DNA of 64,000 bases from Phycisphaerales bacterium (lineage in GTDB: Bacteria > Planctomycetota > Phycisphaerae > Phycisphaerales > UBA1924): assembly GCA_035627955.1 (NCBI GenBank), contig DASPKU010000013.1, forward strand, positions 241,886 through 305,885, written 5' to 3'. Under the pieces are notes generated by a model that was not told the DNA's origin, made no database searches, and worked only from the letters and a program-made list of their open reading frames with translations. The translations under genes and the position numbers were made by a program. Shown here piece after piece: positions 50,556 through 60,513 of this stretch (the stretch's first letter is position 1; each line of letters starts with the position of its first letter).

Positions 50556-53500
50556 GCCTTGGCTCCGAGGACGCGCAGGCTCAGGGCGTAGCCGCGGTCG
50601 TCGCGTTGACGGGAGGGACTAACGAAGGAGGTCTTGCCGGGGTGGTCGGCGTCAGGGTGGCCGCCGTGGTCGTGCTCGCCGTGTCCCAGGGGCTTGTCCC
50701 ACTCGGCGACGCGGTCGGCGGAGCAGAGCTCGCGCTTGGGGTTCATGACGCGGACCATGTGGCTGGTGCGCGGGCGGGTGTTGAGGTACCCGAGCAGGGC
50801 GTAGCTGCGGGCGTTCTTCCGCATGGCGTGGACGCGGCTGCCCTTGTCAAGCTGGTCACCGAAGGTGATGGCGTCGGTGGGGCAGGCCTGCTGGCAGGCG
50901 ACCTGGAAGAACCCGTCGGGGATGCCGGGCAGGTTCTGGAGCTTGGTCTCGATGCGGGCGGCGTTGATGCGCTGGATGCAGTAGGAGCACTTCTCCATCA
51001 CGCCGCGGCTGCGGACGGTGACGTTGGGGTTCTTCTGCATGCGCTCGATCTCGTCGAGCTTCTGGCGGAGGCGCGGGGGGATGAGGTTGGGGTTGAGCTG
51101 GTTGTGCTGGCCGCTGCCGGTGATGCCGGTGCCCTGGCCGGGGATGACGCCGCCGACCTTGTCGATGGCGTCCTTGCCGTAGTAGGAGCCGTTGAACTTG
51201 GTGACGCCGTAGTCGAAGAAGTTGAAGCGGCGGACCTTGTAAGGGCAGTTGTTGGCGCAGTACCGCGTGCCGATGCAGCGGTTGTAGGTCATGTAGTTGA
51301 TGCCCTCGGGGCCGTGCACGGTGGCGTTCACCGGGCAGACGGTCTCGCAGGGGGCGTTCTCGCAGTGCACGCACAGCACGGGCTGGGTGTACATGGCGAC
51401 GGGGTTGTTGACGTCGGTCATCTTGCCGGCGACGACATCGCTGACGAAGTAGCGGTCGACGCGGATCCAGTGCATCTCGCGCCCCTTGGCCACTTCCTTC
51501 TTGCCGACGACGGGGATGTTGTTCTCCGCCTGGCAGGCCAGGGTGCAGGCGCCGCAGCCGGTGCAGACCGTCTGGTCGATGGTCATGGCCCACTGGGGGC
51601 CCTTGCTGTACATGGCGTCGGGCTTGGGCTCGTCGACGCTCTTGTTGAAGGGGTTCTTGTAGATGGAGACGTTGGGCGGGGTGTGGGAGAGCTCGCCGAG
51701 CTGCTCGCCGAAGTTGAGCGTGTCCTGCATCCCGAGATGGGCGACAGGCATGACGGAGTCGCCGAACTTCTGGAAACGGGGGAGGTCGACGGCGCGGACG
51801 ATGCTCGTGCGGCCCTCCATCGACCAGTGGTTCTGCGTGCTGGCGATCATGTGGTAGCCGGGGGCGTCACCCTTCTCGACGTTGCTCAGCGTGCGGCCGC
51901 CGATGGCGGCGGTGGTGCGAAGGGGGAAGGCGTTGAAGCCCACGCCGTCGCCGACCAGGCCGGCGCTCTGGCGGCCGTAGCCGAACATGCAGATCGCGGT
52001 CATGTCGGCCATGCCGGGGAGGACCCAGACCGGGCCGGTGACAGTGACGCCGTTCACGGTGAGCGTGATGAGCTTGCCGTGCGGGTACTTCTCCTTGGTG
52101 TAGATCTGGTTGGGGTCCTGCTCGTTGAAGGAGGCGGGCTCGCAGTTGAGCTCCATCGCGGTGCGCGGGCTCATCAGGATGGGGTTGTCCCACACGACCT
52201 TGCTGGCGGGGTCGGGGAGCTCCTGGAGCCAGGAGATGTTGGCGTAGCGGCCGTCGGCGGTCATGCCGCTCTGGAAGACGACCTCAAGGCCCTGGCTGCT
52301 GAGGTTGCCGAGGTTCTGGAGGAGGCCGGCGATGTTGCCGAAGTTGACATTGGGGCGCTGCACGCTCTGGCTGGTGTTGGCGACGACGCCGTCGTGCAGG
52401 GCGCGGCGCCAGGCCTTCTCGAAGTCGCCCTGGAGGATGCGCTGCCAGGTGGCGCGGACGAGCTCGTACCCGTCGATGCGCTCGGCGGCGCGGTTGGTGA
52501 GGTAGGCGATGAACTCGAGGTCGCTGAGGCTGGGCTCGTAGAGCGGCGCGATCATCGGCTGCACAGGGGCCAGGGTGCCGTCCCAGGCCTGGGTGTCGCC
52601 CCAGCTCTCGAGGTAGTGCGAGGCGTTGAGGGCCCACGTGGAGGCCGCGGCGGTCTCGGTGGCCTCGGTGGTCAGCGTGATGGTGTGGGGGACGCGGGCG
52701 AAGAGGTCGTTGAACTTGAGGTCGCCCGGGGCGTCGTAGACGGGGTTGGTGTTGATGCACACCAGGGTGCGAATAGCGCCCGTGCCCATTGCCTGCGCGA
52801 GCTGCTGGATGCCGGCGATCGAGGACGCGGCTTCTTCCTCACCCATGGGGAGGTAGGAGACGCTGGCGCCGAGGTTGCCCAGGGCCGCGTTCATCGCGAT
52901 GACCAGGGCGTGCACGGCGGGGGGCTGGCTCTCACCTGCGAGGATGAGGGACTTGCCGCGGTTGGCGGCGTCGATGAGGTCCTTGGCGCACTCCTGCAGG
53001 AAGAGCTGCTGCTGCTTGAGCTCGTCGGCGTTGGTGCTGAAGGGCGGGACCTGGACGTTGGCGATGGCGGAGGAGAGGGCCGCGGCGTCGCCACCGGCGA
53101 CGCCCTGACGGAGGATCTGCTGGGCGAGGGCGACGGCGAAGGCGGTGACGCGGAGGGGCGAGAGGCGGAGGCGGTGGTCGGCCTGTGCGCCGGTGGTGCT
53201 GAAGCCGCACTCGACGCAGTAGAGGCGGCTCATGGTGTCCTTGGTCGAAAGCACCATGCGGGTCGCGGCGAACTGGCGGGAGTTGCGGGTCTCGGCCGGG
53301 TCCTTGGAGAGGAAGTCGCGGTCAAGGCTCACCACGACGCGGGTGTTGTCGCGGGTGATGTTGAGCTGCTCGCGCATCGGCGCGCCGAAGGCGGCGCGGG
53401 TGCCCTCGGTCATGCCGGTGGACTCGAGGGGCGAATAGGAGACCCACATCGCCCGCGGGTACTTCTGGCGGAAGGCGGCAATCGCGGCCTGGCGGCTGGG

Positions 53501-54208
53501 GCTGCTCTTCTTGTCGGCAAGGACCGCGAGGCCCTGACCGCCGTTGCCGTCGTACTGCGACAGGTTCTGGTTGGCCCAGGTCTTGAAGTCGTCCCAGGAG
53601 GCGGGCAGGCGCTCCTTGCGGGCGGGGTTGAGGTAGACGGGGAACTTCAGGCGGTCGGGGTCATAGAGGCCCAGGATGCTGGCCATGGCCCAGATCGACG
53701 GCTTGCCCTGGTTCAGCGGGTGGAGCGGGTTGCCCTCGATCTTGGTGGGGCGGCCTTCGTGCGTCTCGACGAGCAGGCCCTCGGCGCCGCCGTCGGGGCG
53801 GGCGAAGCTGGTCGCGTAGAAGAGGGGCTTGCCGGGGATGATCTCCTCGGGCACCTCGCGCGAGTAGGGCATGATCTTGTGCTCGGGGCGGCGGCAGCCG
53901 GGGATGGTGGCCGCGCCCGCGAGGGCGATGGAAGCGCCCATGACCTTGAGGAACTGGCGGCGGGTCTCGCCGCCCTCGGCGGTGTCGCTCTCGCTGCGCT
54001 CGAGCTCGGAAGCGCCGGCGGGGAACTCGCGCTCGAGGAAGTCGCGGAACTCGGCGGTGTCGGCGACTTCATCGAGGCTGCGCCAGGCGCGCAGGCCGGC
54101 GGGGGCGTGCACGCTGCCGGCGACGGCGGGCAGGAGCGCGAGCTCGGCCTTGGAGGGGCGCTTCTTCTCACCCTTGGTCGTGGAAGGGCATTGATCGAGG
54201 TTGCTCAT
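50552..54208 (-). CDS. actB: Alternative complex III subunit ActB (molybdopterin-fold plus iron-sulfur protein)
   Basis: The 1218-residue protein joins a molybdopterin-oxidoreductase-like domain (without the usual cofactor signature at the N-terminus) to a four-cluster ferredoxin domain. A twin-arginine signal ([19 protein letters not shown]) starts at residue 82, after an unusually long leader, so export is by Tat. The C-terminal cysteines fall in four groups: [39 protein letters not shown], and CSYCIQR with CQQACPTDA, fitting three [4Fe-4S] and one [3Fe-4S] clusters. It takes electrons from quinol via ActC and passes them to ActA/ActE. Confidence 0.96.
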   Translation of the reverse strand: MSNLDQCPSTTKGEKKRPSKAELALLPAVAGSVHAPAGLRAWRSLDEVADTAEFRDFLEREFPAGASELERSESDTAEGGETRRQFLKVMGASIALAGAATIPGCRRPEHKIMPYSREVPEEIIPGKPLFYATSFARPDGGAEGLLVETHEGRPTKIEGNPLHPLNQGKPSIWAMASILGLYDPDRLKFPVYLNPARKERLPASWDDFKTWANQNLSQYDGNGGQGLAVLADKKSSPSRQAAIAAFRQKYPRAMWVSYSPLESTGMTEGTRAAFGAPMREQLNITRDNTRVVVSLDRDFLSKDPAETRNSRQFAATRMVLSTKDTMSRLYCVECGFSTTGAQADHRLRLSPLRVTAFAVALAQQILRQGVAGGDAAALSSAIANVQVPPFSTNADELKQQQLFLQECAKDLIDAANRGKSLILAGESQPPAVHALVIAMNAALGNLGASVSYLPMGEEEAASSIAGIQQLAQAMGTGAIRTLVCINTNPVYDAPGDLKFNDLFARVPHTITLTTEATETAAASTWALNASHYLESWGDTQAWDGTLAPVQPMIAPLYEPSLSDLEFIAYLTNRAAERIDGYELVRATWQRILQGDFEKAWRRALHDGVVANTSQSVQRPNVNFGNIAGLLQNLGNLSSQGLEVVFQSGMTADGRYANISWLQELPDPASKVVWDNPILMSPRTAMELNCEPASFNEQDPNQIYTKEKYPHGKLITLTVNGVTVTGPVWVLPGMADMTAICMFGYGRQSAGLVGDGVGFNAFPLRTTAAIGGRTLSNVEKGDAPGYHMIASTQNHWSMEGRTSIVRAVDLPRFQKFGDSVMPVAHLGMQDTLNFGEQLGELSHTPPNVSIYKNPFNKSVDEPKPDAMYSKGPQWAMTIDQTVCTGCGACTLACQAENNIPVVGKKEVAKGREMHWIRVDRYFVSDVVAGKMTDVNNPVAMYTQPVLCVHCENAPCETVCPVNATVHGPEGINYMTYNRCIGTRYCANNCPYKVRRFNFFDYGVTKFNGSYYGKDAIDKVGGVIPGQGTGITGSGQHNQLNPNLIPPRLRQKLDEIERMQKNPNVTVRSRGVMEKCSYCIQRINAARIETKLQNLPGIPDGFFQVACQQACPTDAITFGDQLDKGSRVHAMRKNARSYALLGYLNTRPRTSHMVRVMNPKRELCSADRVAEWDKPLGHGEHDHGGHPDADHPGKTSFVSPSRQRDDRGYALSLRVLGAKA

Positions 54209-54283
54209 CGAAGAGTCCTGCGTGGGGAGGTCGAGGCGTCGGTCGTTGCGAGAGCGCGGGCCGGGAGAGTGCGGGTGGCGTGC

Positions 54284-54991
54284 CTAGTAGTGGCAGGCGC
54301 CGCAGTTCTCCGGGGGCGGGGTCTTCTCGAGGGACTGGAGGATGGACTGGCTGATGGGGGTCTCGCCGCTTGCGCGCCGGGCGAGGTGGTCCTCCACCCA
54401 CCAGAGGCGGGTGAGCTTGTTGCGGTGCTCAGGCTCGAGCACGGCCTTCTCGGGGCTGCGGTGGCAGTCGAGGCACCAGCTCATGGAGAGCGGCTCGGCT
54501 TCGTAGACGATGGGCATGGCGGTGATCTGGCCGTGGCAGGAGAAGCAGCTGACGCCGGCCTTGAGGTGGACGTGGTGGGGGAAGTTGCGGACGTAGTCGG
54601 GGAGCTTGTGGATGCGGACCCACTCGATGGGGGCGTCGGCGACGTAGGCCTGGCGGATGAACTCGGTCTTCTGCTTGTGGGCCTCGCTGGTGTTGTAGAG
54701 GCTGAGCGAGCCTTCCTTGTGGCAGCCGTAGCAGGTCGCGACGTTGGGGATGTTGGCCTCGGTCGACTCTTCGACGTGGGTGTGGCAGTAGCGGCAGTCC
54801 ATGCCGAGCTTGCCGGCGTGGATCTGGTGGTTGAAGCCGCCCCCGGGCTGCGTGGGCATGTAGCCGACGCGGAAGAACTTGGGCGTGGCGTAGTACCAGA
54901 AGCCGCCGACGACACTGGTCAGGACTCCCACGGCACCGATGGCGATGACGGTGGGGAGCACGTTGGTCCACTTGGGGAAGATCACCGACAC
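54284..54991 (-). CDS. actA: Alternative complex III subunit ActA (pentahaem cytochrome c)
   Basis: The 235-residue protein has one N-terminal membrane anchor (about 12-35) and five haem motifs: CRYCH (66-70), CYGCH (87-91), CFSCH (149-153), CLDCH (173-177) and CGACH (230-234), with extra His residues (FNHQIHAGKL, FPHHVHLKAG) as axial ligands. It is the first gene of the locus and lies 75 bases before actB. Length and haem number match ActA of other bacteria. Confidence 0.95.
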   Translation of the reverse strand: MSVIFPKWTNVLPTVIAIGAVGVLTSVVGGFWYYATPKFFRVGYMPTQPGGGFNHQIHAGKLGMDCRYCHTHVEESTEANIPNVATCYGCHKEGSLSLYNTSEAHKQKTEFIRQAYVADAPIEWVRIHKLPDYVRNFPHHVHLKAGVSCFSCHGQITAMPIVYEAEPLSMSWCLDCHRSPEKAVLEPEHRNKLTRLWWVEDHLARRASGETPISQSILQSLEKTPPPENCGACHY

Positions 54992-55131
54992 TGGCGGTCT
55001 CCTGACGTCAGCGGCGAGTCACCGGGAGGGGGCACGCGTGCCCACTGGGGAGTTCCCGGACTTGAAAAAACACCTGCCCGAACTTGGCCTGACAGAGGGC
55101 CCGAACCGTACCAAGAAAAAGCGCGCGTTGC

Positions 55132-55172
55132 TGTCAAACCGAAATTTCCCCACCTCAGGCCTACCCTGTCAA
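55132..55172 (-). promoter_or_regulatory. Candidate promoter region of the respiratory locus
   Basis: Two TTGACA words on the minus strand (55132-55137 and 55167-55172) lie 140-180 bases upstream of actA in the 274-base gap to divergent ctaA. Downstream of the first is a T-rich run, but no good TATAAT is found at 17 bases. A sigma-70-like promoter here is a guess from the -35 words and position. Confidence 0.25.
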
Positions 55173-55265
55173 GGCAGCATTCCTGTTTGACCGCAACTGA
55201 GACTCGTTCTCACCCGATCTCCCCCTGCTGGTGGTGGGGGGAGTTGGGGGGGCGGAGGTTAGCGA

Positions 55266-56666
55266 ATGGTTACTGATCCCGCCACTGGTCGCCCGGAGAG
55301 GGGAGTTCTCGGACCCGCGCTCGTGTATGGCTTTGCGTCGGCGGTGTGCGTGTGGACGGCGTGGTTCGTCACGCATGTGCCGTGGGTGAGCCTGGCGGAG
55401 CCTGTTCGTGTGGGGGTGGTGTTAGGGGTGTGGCTGCTGGTGAGCTTGCTCGCGGGGCGGGCGACGGGGGCGGCACGTGGGCTGCAAGTGGGGGCGCTCA
55501 GCGGACTTATCGCGGCGGCGGTGGGGCTGCTGCTGCTGGGGGCCAAGATCATCCCGCCGGAGGGGACGCAGGGGGCGACGCCGGTCTATCTGATCGTCCC
55601 GGGTTTCCTGGCGCTTGGGGCGGTGGTGGGGGCAATCGGCGGCGTGATCGGTGGGCTTTCGAACCGGAGGCCGGCTGCGGGGGACTGGCTGGCGCGGTTT
55701 TCGATCGTGACGGTGATGAGCGCGGCGCCGCTGCTGTTCGTGGGCGGGCTGGTGACGACGACGAACAGCGGGATGGCGGTGCCGGATTGGCCGCGGACCT
55801 TTGGAATGAACATGTTCCTGTACCCGCTGGGGAACGCGAACGTGGATGTGTTCCTGGAGCACTCGCACCGGCTGTTCGGGACGCTGGTGGGGCTGACGGC
55901 CCTGGTGCTGATGGTGTGGACGGTGCGGAGTGAGCCCCGCCGGTGGGTGAAGGGGTTTGCGATCGGCGTGTTCGCGGCGATTGTCGTGCAGGGGGTGCTG
56001 GGCGGCGGGCGGGTGCTGGGGAACAGCGTGGCGGCGGCGATTGTGCACGGGGTGTTCGCGCAGATCATCTTCGCGGGGCTGGTGGCGCTGGCGGCGATGC
56101 TGTGGATGACGCCTGAGCGACTGGCGGGCGTGCAGCCGTTCGAGCGGGACCGCAAGGTGAAGGCGCTGGTGACGGCGGCCCTGCACTCGACGATTCTGCA
56201 GGTGATCTTCGGGGCGGCGTACCGGCACACGCGGGAAATGAAGGGGGCGACGCACGCGCTGTTTGCTCACATCGGGTTCTCGTTCATCGTGCTGGTGGCG
56301 GCGCTGCTGGGGGGGATGTACGCGGCGAGCATTCCGGCAACGGCTACCGGGCCGGTGCGGGTGCTGCGGCGGCTGGGGCAGGCGTTGGTGGCAGCGGTGA
56401 GCGTGCAGTTCCTGCTGGGCTGGGCGGCGTGGTCGATGGGCGGGTCGGGGCGGGTGCCGGAGCTGGTGAGCCAGTCGCTGCTGCGGACAGCCCACCAAGC
56501 GAACGGGGCGGTGCTGCTGGGGGTGGCGACGGCGGCGGCGGTGGTGGCGAAGATGGTGTACCGGGCCGCCCATAACCCGGGGGAGCGGCGTTGCTCGAGG
56601 TGCGGGTACGTTCTGGCGGGCCTGCCCGAGGTGACGCAGTGCCCCGAGTGCGGGCAGCCGACCTGA
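55266..56666 (+). CDS. ctaA: Haem A synthase (CtaA/Cox15) with N-terminal membrane extension and C-terminal zinc ribbon
   Basis: The 466-residue protein converts haem O to haem A for the oxidase. The Cox15 core (about 140-435) shows TTTNSGMAVPDWPRTFGMN, the His pair EHSHRLFG (199, 201), and further His in VHGVFAQ, YRHTREM, HIGFSF and TAHQANGAV. Two features are unusual: about 135 N-terminal residues with roughly four extra membrane segments, and a C-terminal ribbon CSRCGYVLAGLPEVTQCPEC (443-462) identical in pattern to those on unrelated membrane proteins here. It is divergent from actA, so regulation may be shared through the 274-base gap. Confidence 0.93.
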   Translation: MVTDPATGRPERGVLGPALVYGFASAVCVWTAWFVTHVPWVSLAEPVRVGVVLGVWLLVSLLAGRATGAARGLQVGALSGLIAAAVGLLLLGAKIIPPEGTQGATPVYLIVPGFLALGAVVGAIGGVIGGLSNRRPAAGDWLARFSIVTVMSAAPLLFVGGLVTTTNSGMAVPDWPRTFGMNMFLYPLGNANVDVFLEHSHRLFGTLVGLTALVLMVWTVRSEPRRWVKGFAIGVFAAIVVQGVLGGGRVLGNSVAAAIVHGVFAQIIFAGLVALAAMLWMTPERLAGVQPFERDRKVKALVTAALHSTILQVIFGAAYRHTREMKGATHALFAHIGFSFIVLVAALLGGMYAASIPATATGPVRVLRRLGQALVAAVSVQFLLGWAAWSMGGSGRVPELVSQSLLRTAHQANGAVLLGVATAAAVVAKMVYRAAHNPGERRCSRCGYVLAGLPEVTQCPECGQPT

Positions 56667-56844
56667 GCTGGGCTGGTGGCCCCTGCGGAGGCGGTCGACA
56701 ATTCGCCCTCGCCGATACCCAAAGTCCCGATAGATTGGAAGAGTGACGCGCGCGTCCGGCTGCAATGGGCCGGGCGGCGGTGGCGTTGTACGGGCATCTC
56801 TCCCCCACCTGGGCACAGGGTGGGGACCATCAGGCGCGGAAACC

Positions 56845-58410
56845 ATGCTGCAACCAGAACCAGCCACAAAGCCCGACGCTGCCGCGAATCGCCCCACGCC
56901 GGTCGATGATCAGTCGATCGAGAAGAGCCTGCGGCCGCTGGACCCCAAGCGGTTCGGGTATGCGCAGGCCCGGCACCTGCTGTGGCGGGCGGGGTTCGGC
57001 GGGACGGAGCAGCAGGTGCAGACGCTGGTGTCGTGGGGGCCGGCGAAGTCGGTGGAGCACCTGATCAACTACGACAAGGTGCCCGGCGAGCCAGTGAAGG
57101 AAGACGCGTTCGACAAGGACATCATGCGGCCGCCGACGGAGGAGGAGAGAAGGGCGCAGGCCGCGGCGAGGCGGAGCCAGAACCAGGAGGAGATCTCGCG
57201 GCTGCAGCGGCTGCGTCAGGACCGCGCGCGGACCGACCGCGGGCAGATGGGGGACATCCAGAAGTGGTGGCTGAAGCGGATGATCGAGACGGCGCGTCCG
57301 CTGGAGGAGAAGCTGACGCTGTTCTGGCATGGGCACTTTGCCACGAGCTTCCGCAGTGTCGAGGACAGCTACCACATGTTCGTGCAGAACCAGCTGTTCC
57401 GCACGCACGCGGCGGGGAACTTCGGGGAGCTGCTGAAGGCGATCATCCGCGACCCGGCGATGATCAAGTTCCTCAACAACAACGACAACCGCAAGGGTCG
57501 GCCCAACGAGAACCTGGCGCGGGAGATCATGGAGCTGTTCAGCCTGGGGCTGGGCAACTACACGGAGAAGGACATCAAGGAGGGGGCGCGGGCGCTGACG
57601 GGGTACACGTACCGCGACGACCAGTTCGTCTTCGAGCGCAACCAGCACGACAACGGCGGCAAGACGATCCTGGGTCAGGGCAACCTCAACGATGGGGATG
57701 ACTTCGTCAAGGCGATCCTGGCGCAGCGGGCGTGCTCGCAGTACATCGCGCGGCGGATGTACCACTACTTCGTGTCCGACGTGCCGCCCGACGAACGCGG
57801 CGGGGACAAGGAGCTGCACCCGGCGCAGCGGGCGGCGATCCGCGAGCTGGGCACCACGCTGCAGAGCAACAGGTATGAAGTGAAGCCGGTGCTCAAGAAG
57901 CTGTTCCTGAGCGAGCACTTCTACGAGCCGCGGTTCATGAACGAGCAGATCAAGAGCCCGGTGCAGCTGGTGGTGGGGGCGGTGCGGAGCCTGAACACGC
58001 CGGTGCGGGACCTGTCGATCCTCAACGATGCGCTGGACCTGATGGGGCAGCGGCTGTTCATGCCGCCGAGCGTGAAGGGGTGGGACGGCGGGCGGTCGTG
58101 GATCAACACCTCGACGATGTTCGTGCGGCAGAACATCATGACGTTCCTGATCACGGGCAAGAAGCCGGTGGGGTACGACGGCTCGGCGGGGACGGACGTG
58201 TTCGACGCGATGGCGGTGCTGCCGCGGAGCGTGCACGGGAAGGACGAGGTTGTTGACGGCGTGCTGGACGTGACGCTGGGGCAGCGGCCGCTGTCGGCGC
58301 GCCAGGCGATGCTGGATTACCTGGACGAGAAGGACGGCGAGATCAACAACGCAACGGTGACCGGACTGATCCTGCTGGCGACGGCGATGCCCGAGTACCA
58401 GCTCTGCTGA
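56845..58410 (+). CDS. DUF1800 family protein
   Basis: Start chosen at ATG 56845 (MLQPEPATKPDAAANRPTPV); longer in-frame starts add Gly-rich intergenic sequence. The 521-residue protein shows the family order: YAQARHLLWRAGFGG, LEEKLTLFWHGHFATSF, the NENLAREIMELFSLGLGNYT block, EGARALTGYTYR and PSVKGWDGGRSWINTSTM. DUF1800 genes are almost always paired with DUF1501, as here (14 bases). The pair is widespread in planctomycetes; the biochemical role is not established. Confidence 0.92.
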   Translation: MLQPEPATKPDAAANRPTPVDDQSIEKSLRPLDPKRFGYAQARHLLWRAGFGGTEQQVQTLVSWGPAKSVEHLINYDKVPGEPVKEDAFDKDIMRPPTEEERRAQAAARRSQNQEEISRLQRLRQDRARTDRGQMGDIQKWWLKRMIETARPLEEKLTLFWHGHFATSFRSVEDSYHMFVQNQLFRTHAAGNFGELLKAIIRDPAMIKFLNNNDNRKGRPNENLAREIMELFSLGLGNYTEKDIKEGARALTGYTYRDDQFVFERNQHDNGGKTILGQGNLNDGDDFVKAILAQRACSQYIARRMYHYFVSDVPPDERGGDKELHPAQRAAIRELGTTLQSNRYEVKPVLKKLFLSEHFYEPRFMNEQIKSPVQLVVGAVRSLNTPVRDLSILNDALDLMGQRLFMPPSVKGWDGGRSWINTSTMFVRQNIMTFLITGKKPVGYDGSAGTDVFDAMAVLPRSVHGKDEVVDGVLDVTLGQRPLSARQAMLDYLDEKDGEINNATVTGLILLATAMPEYQLC

Positions 58411-58424
58411 GCGAGAGGACTGCG

Positions 58425-59771
58425 ATGACGAACTTCGATCCATTCACGCGTCGTGAGTTCCTGCGTTCGGGGCTGATCATGGCCTCGGCCGCGGCGACGA
58501 TCCCGGCGTTCCTGAACGCGTCGGCGCACGCGATGCACCGGGCGATGGGCGGGCTGTCGAGCGTGCCGGGGGTGCCGGATGACCACATCCTGGTGGTGGT
58601 GCAGCTCTCGGGGGGCAACGACGGGCTGAACACGGTGGTGCCGTTCGGCATGCCGGAGTACTACCGGGCGCGGGCGGGCATCGGCATCCAGGAGCGGGAT
58701 GCGCTCAAGCTGTCGGGGGGCGACGGCATCGGCCTGCACCCGGCGCTGGCGCCGATGAAGGAGCTGTACGACAACGGGCTCGCGGCGGTGATCCAGGGCG
58801 TGGGGTACCCCAACCCGAACCGCTCCCACTTCAAGTCGATGGACATCTGGCACACGGCGGATGTGAACGCGACGGGCGAGGGGTGGCTGGGGCGGTACTT
58901 CGACCACGAGTGCTGCGGGTTCGGCAAGGGGGAGAGCGGGACGCCTGAGAACGCGAGGAAGCCGGAGATGGGCGAGGCCGCGGGCCCGCCGGGGATCGCG
59001 ATCGGGCGGACGGCGCCGCTGGCGATGGAAGGGCAGCAGATCAAGCCGGTGAGCTTCGAGAGCGCCGAGCTCTTCCGTTGGACGGGGCAGGAGGTCGATC
59101 GCGAGCTGGCGGACCCGTACCAGGAGCTCAACCGGCGGGGCGACGACGCGGCGGCGCGGGCGCGCAAGGAGGGGGACTCCAACGCGTCGTTCCTGCTGCG
59201 GACGGCGCTGGATGCGCAGGTGTCGAGCGACCTGATCCGCAAGGCGGTGGGGCTGCGGCCCAAGACGACGTTCCCGCAGAGCGACATCGGTCGGCAGCTG
59301 TCGATGGTGAGCTCAATGATCAGGGCGGGGCTGAAGACGCGGGTGTACTACACGAGCCTGGGCAGCTTCGACACGCACTCGCAGCAGGGCGGGAACCAGG
59401 GGCGGCACGCGCAGCTGCTGCGGCAGTTCAGCGAGGCGGTGCGGGCGTTCTACACCGAGCTCAAGGAGCAGGGCAACGACGGGCGCGTGCTGACGATGAG
59501 CTTCTCGGAGTTCGGACGGCGCGTGAGCCAGAACGCGAGCCAGGGGACCGACCACGGCACGGCGGCGCCGATGTTCCTGTTCGGCCCGATGGTGCGGCAA
59601 GGCGTGATCGGGGATCACCCGTCGCTGCGCGATCTGGATGACGGGGACCTCAAGTACAAGATCGACTTCCGCAGCGTGTACGCGGGCATCCTGGAGGGGT
59701 GGATGAAGGCGGACACGAAGAAGATTCTGGAGGGGAGCTGGCAGGCGGTGCCGGTGGTGAGGAAGGGATGA
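58425..59771 (+). CDS. DUF1501 family Tat-exported protein
   Basis: The 448-residue protein starts at ATG 58425 after GAGAGGAC, with a twin-arginine signal TRREFLRSGLIMASAAA at residues 8-24. It resembles alkaline-phosphatase-fold sulfatase-like proteins: VVQLSGGNDGLNTVVPFG, NRSHFKSMDIWHTAD, LGSFDTHSQQGGNQGRHAQL, FSEFGRRVSQN and TDHGTAAPMFLFG fit metal-binding Asp/His positions of that fold. It is probably a periplasmic partner of the DUF1800 protein encoded just upstream. Substrate unknown. A REP-like palindrome follows 7 bases after its stop. Confidence 0.92.
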   Translation: MTNFDPFTRREFLRSGLIMASAAATIPAFLNASAHAMHRAMGGLSSVPGVPDDHILVVVQLSGGNDGLNTVVPFGMPEYYRARAGIGIQERDALKLSGGDGIGLHPALAPMKELYDNGLAAVIQGVGYPNPNRSHFKSMDIWHTADVNATGEGWLGRYFDHECCGFGKGESGTPENARKPEMGEAAGPPGIAIGRTAPLAMEGQQIKPVSFESAELFRWTGQEVDRELADPYQELNRRGDDAAARARKEGDSNASFLLRTALDAQVSSDLIRKAVGLRPKTTFPQSDIGRQLSMVSSMIRAGLKTRVYYTSLGSFDTHSQQGGNQGRHAQLLRQFSEAVRAFYTELKEQGNDGRVLTMSFSEFGRRVSQNASQGTDHGTAAPMFLFGPMVRQGVIGDHPSLRDLDDGDLKYKIDFRSVYAGILEGWMKADTKKILEGSWQAVPVVRKG

Positions 59772-59778
59772 TCGAACG

Positions 59779-59816
59779 ACGCCGGGACTGAGCCGCTTTG
59801 GGCGAAGTCCCGGGTT
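59779..59816 (+). repeat. RAYT-associated REP-like palindrome, copy 3 (left flank of RAYT)
   Basis: ACGCCGGGACTGAGCCGCTT then TGGGCGAAGTCCCGGGTT, same orientation as copy 1. It ends 3 bases before the RAYT stop codon and starts 7 bases after the DUF1501 stop, so it could also act as a shared 3' hairpin for both converging genes. Confidence 0.85.
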
Positions 59817-59819
59817 CGG

Positions 59820-60449
59820 CTAGCAGTTGCTCTGTTCATCGCCGGTTACGTCGCCTTCCTCGTCTTCGGAATCGTCGCCATCATCCAACGAGTAGGTGTA
59901 CTTGTCACGCCAATCCGGGTATCGCTCGCGGCACTGACGTTCCATCTCCTCGTCACACCAGACCGCCGCGCCCTGCTTGGAATGATCAAGGATGTACCAG
60001 ATTGCGGAGGCAAAGTGGCCGTAGTTCCTGATGCGACGTACACCGGAGGATTCACCCCAGAGCCGGCCCGGATAGCGGCTGCGAATAGCGTGGGAGGATG
60101 CTTGCTTCGCGCGTCCAAAGATGCGTTTGGCGTCCTCATCACCGACCTTGATGAGTGCGTGTGAGTGGGTAGCGTGCACGGCGATGGCTGCCACTGGCAC
60201 GTGCATGTCCACGAGCTTGCCGCGGATGGCGATCAACAGTGGTTCGCGGTGATGTTCCGCGACAAAGATCTTCCGGTCGCACATGAGCTTGGAGTAGCGC
60301 TCGAGACCCGCGTGTTCTTTCGAGTGGGGATCGTTGATGAGGTAGTGGCGGGTGGAGCGGATCTTGTGGTGGCGGGTGTTGAAGCCGCGCTGATCACCGG
60401 GGAGCCATTGGCCGAGGTATGAGCTAAAGACGTGTGTCCAGGGGGACAT
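59820..60449 (-). CDS. REP-associated tyrosine transposase (RAYT, Y1 HUH family)
   Basis: The 209-residue protein belongs to the IS200/IS605-like Y1 superfamily. The HUH motif is HATHSHALI (His95, Ser96, His97) and the likely catalytic tyrosine is Tyr152 in AIWYILDHSKQG; SSYLGQWLPGDQRGF at the N-terminus is the usual start of this group. Such enzymes cut single-stranded DNA at REP hairpins. Two REP-like palindromes in opposite orientation flank the gene closely (59779, 60477), and further copies occur at 16301 and 37918. The acidic tail (DDGDDSEDEEGD) is unusual. The catalytic residues look intact, so it may be active. Confidence 0.88.
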   Translation of the reverse strand: MSPWTHVFSSYLGQWLPGDQRGFNTRHHKIRSTRHYLINDPHSKEHAGLERYSKLMCDRKIFVAEHHREPLLIAIRGKLVDMHVPVAAIAVHATHSHALIKVGDEDAKRIFGRAKQASSHAIRSRYPGRLWGESSGVRRIRNYGHFASAIWYILDHSKQGAAVWCDEEMERQCRERYPDWRDKYTYSLDDGDDSEDEEGDVTGDEQSNC

Positions 60450-60476
60450 GCGTTGAGCTTAGCAACTGGCGTCCGG

Positions 60477-60513
60477 ACCCGGGACTTCGCCCAGAGCGGC
60501 TCAGTCCCGGCGT
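60477..60513 (-). repeat. RAYT-associated REP-like palindrome, copy 4 (right flank of RAYT)
   Basis: ACCCGGGACTTCGCCCAGAG then CGGCTCAGTCCCGGCGT, inverted relative to the left flank. It lies 27 bases upstream of the RAYT start. Confidence 0.85.

Noticed and set aside
50606..55276. Very long open frame on the plus strand, antisense to actA, actB and actC
   Set aside because: It mirrors the real genes codon for codon in GC-rich DNA, is Val/Gly/Asp/Ala-rich throughout with no domain, and the opposite strand carries unmistakable haem and iron-sulfur motifs.
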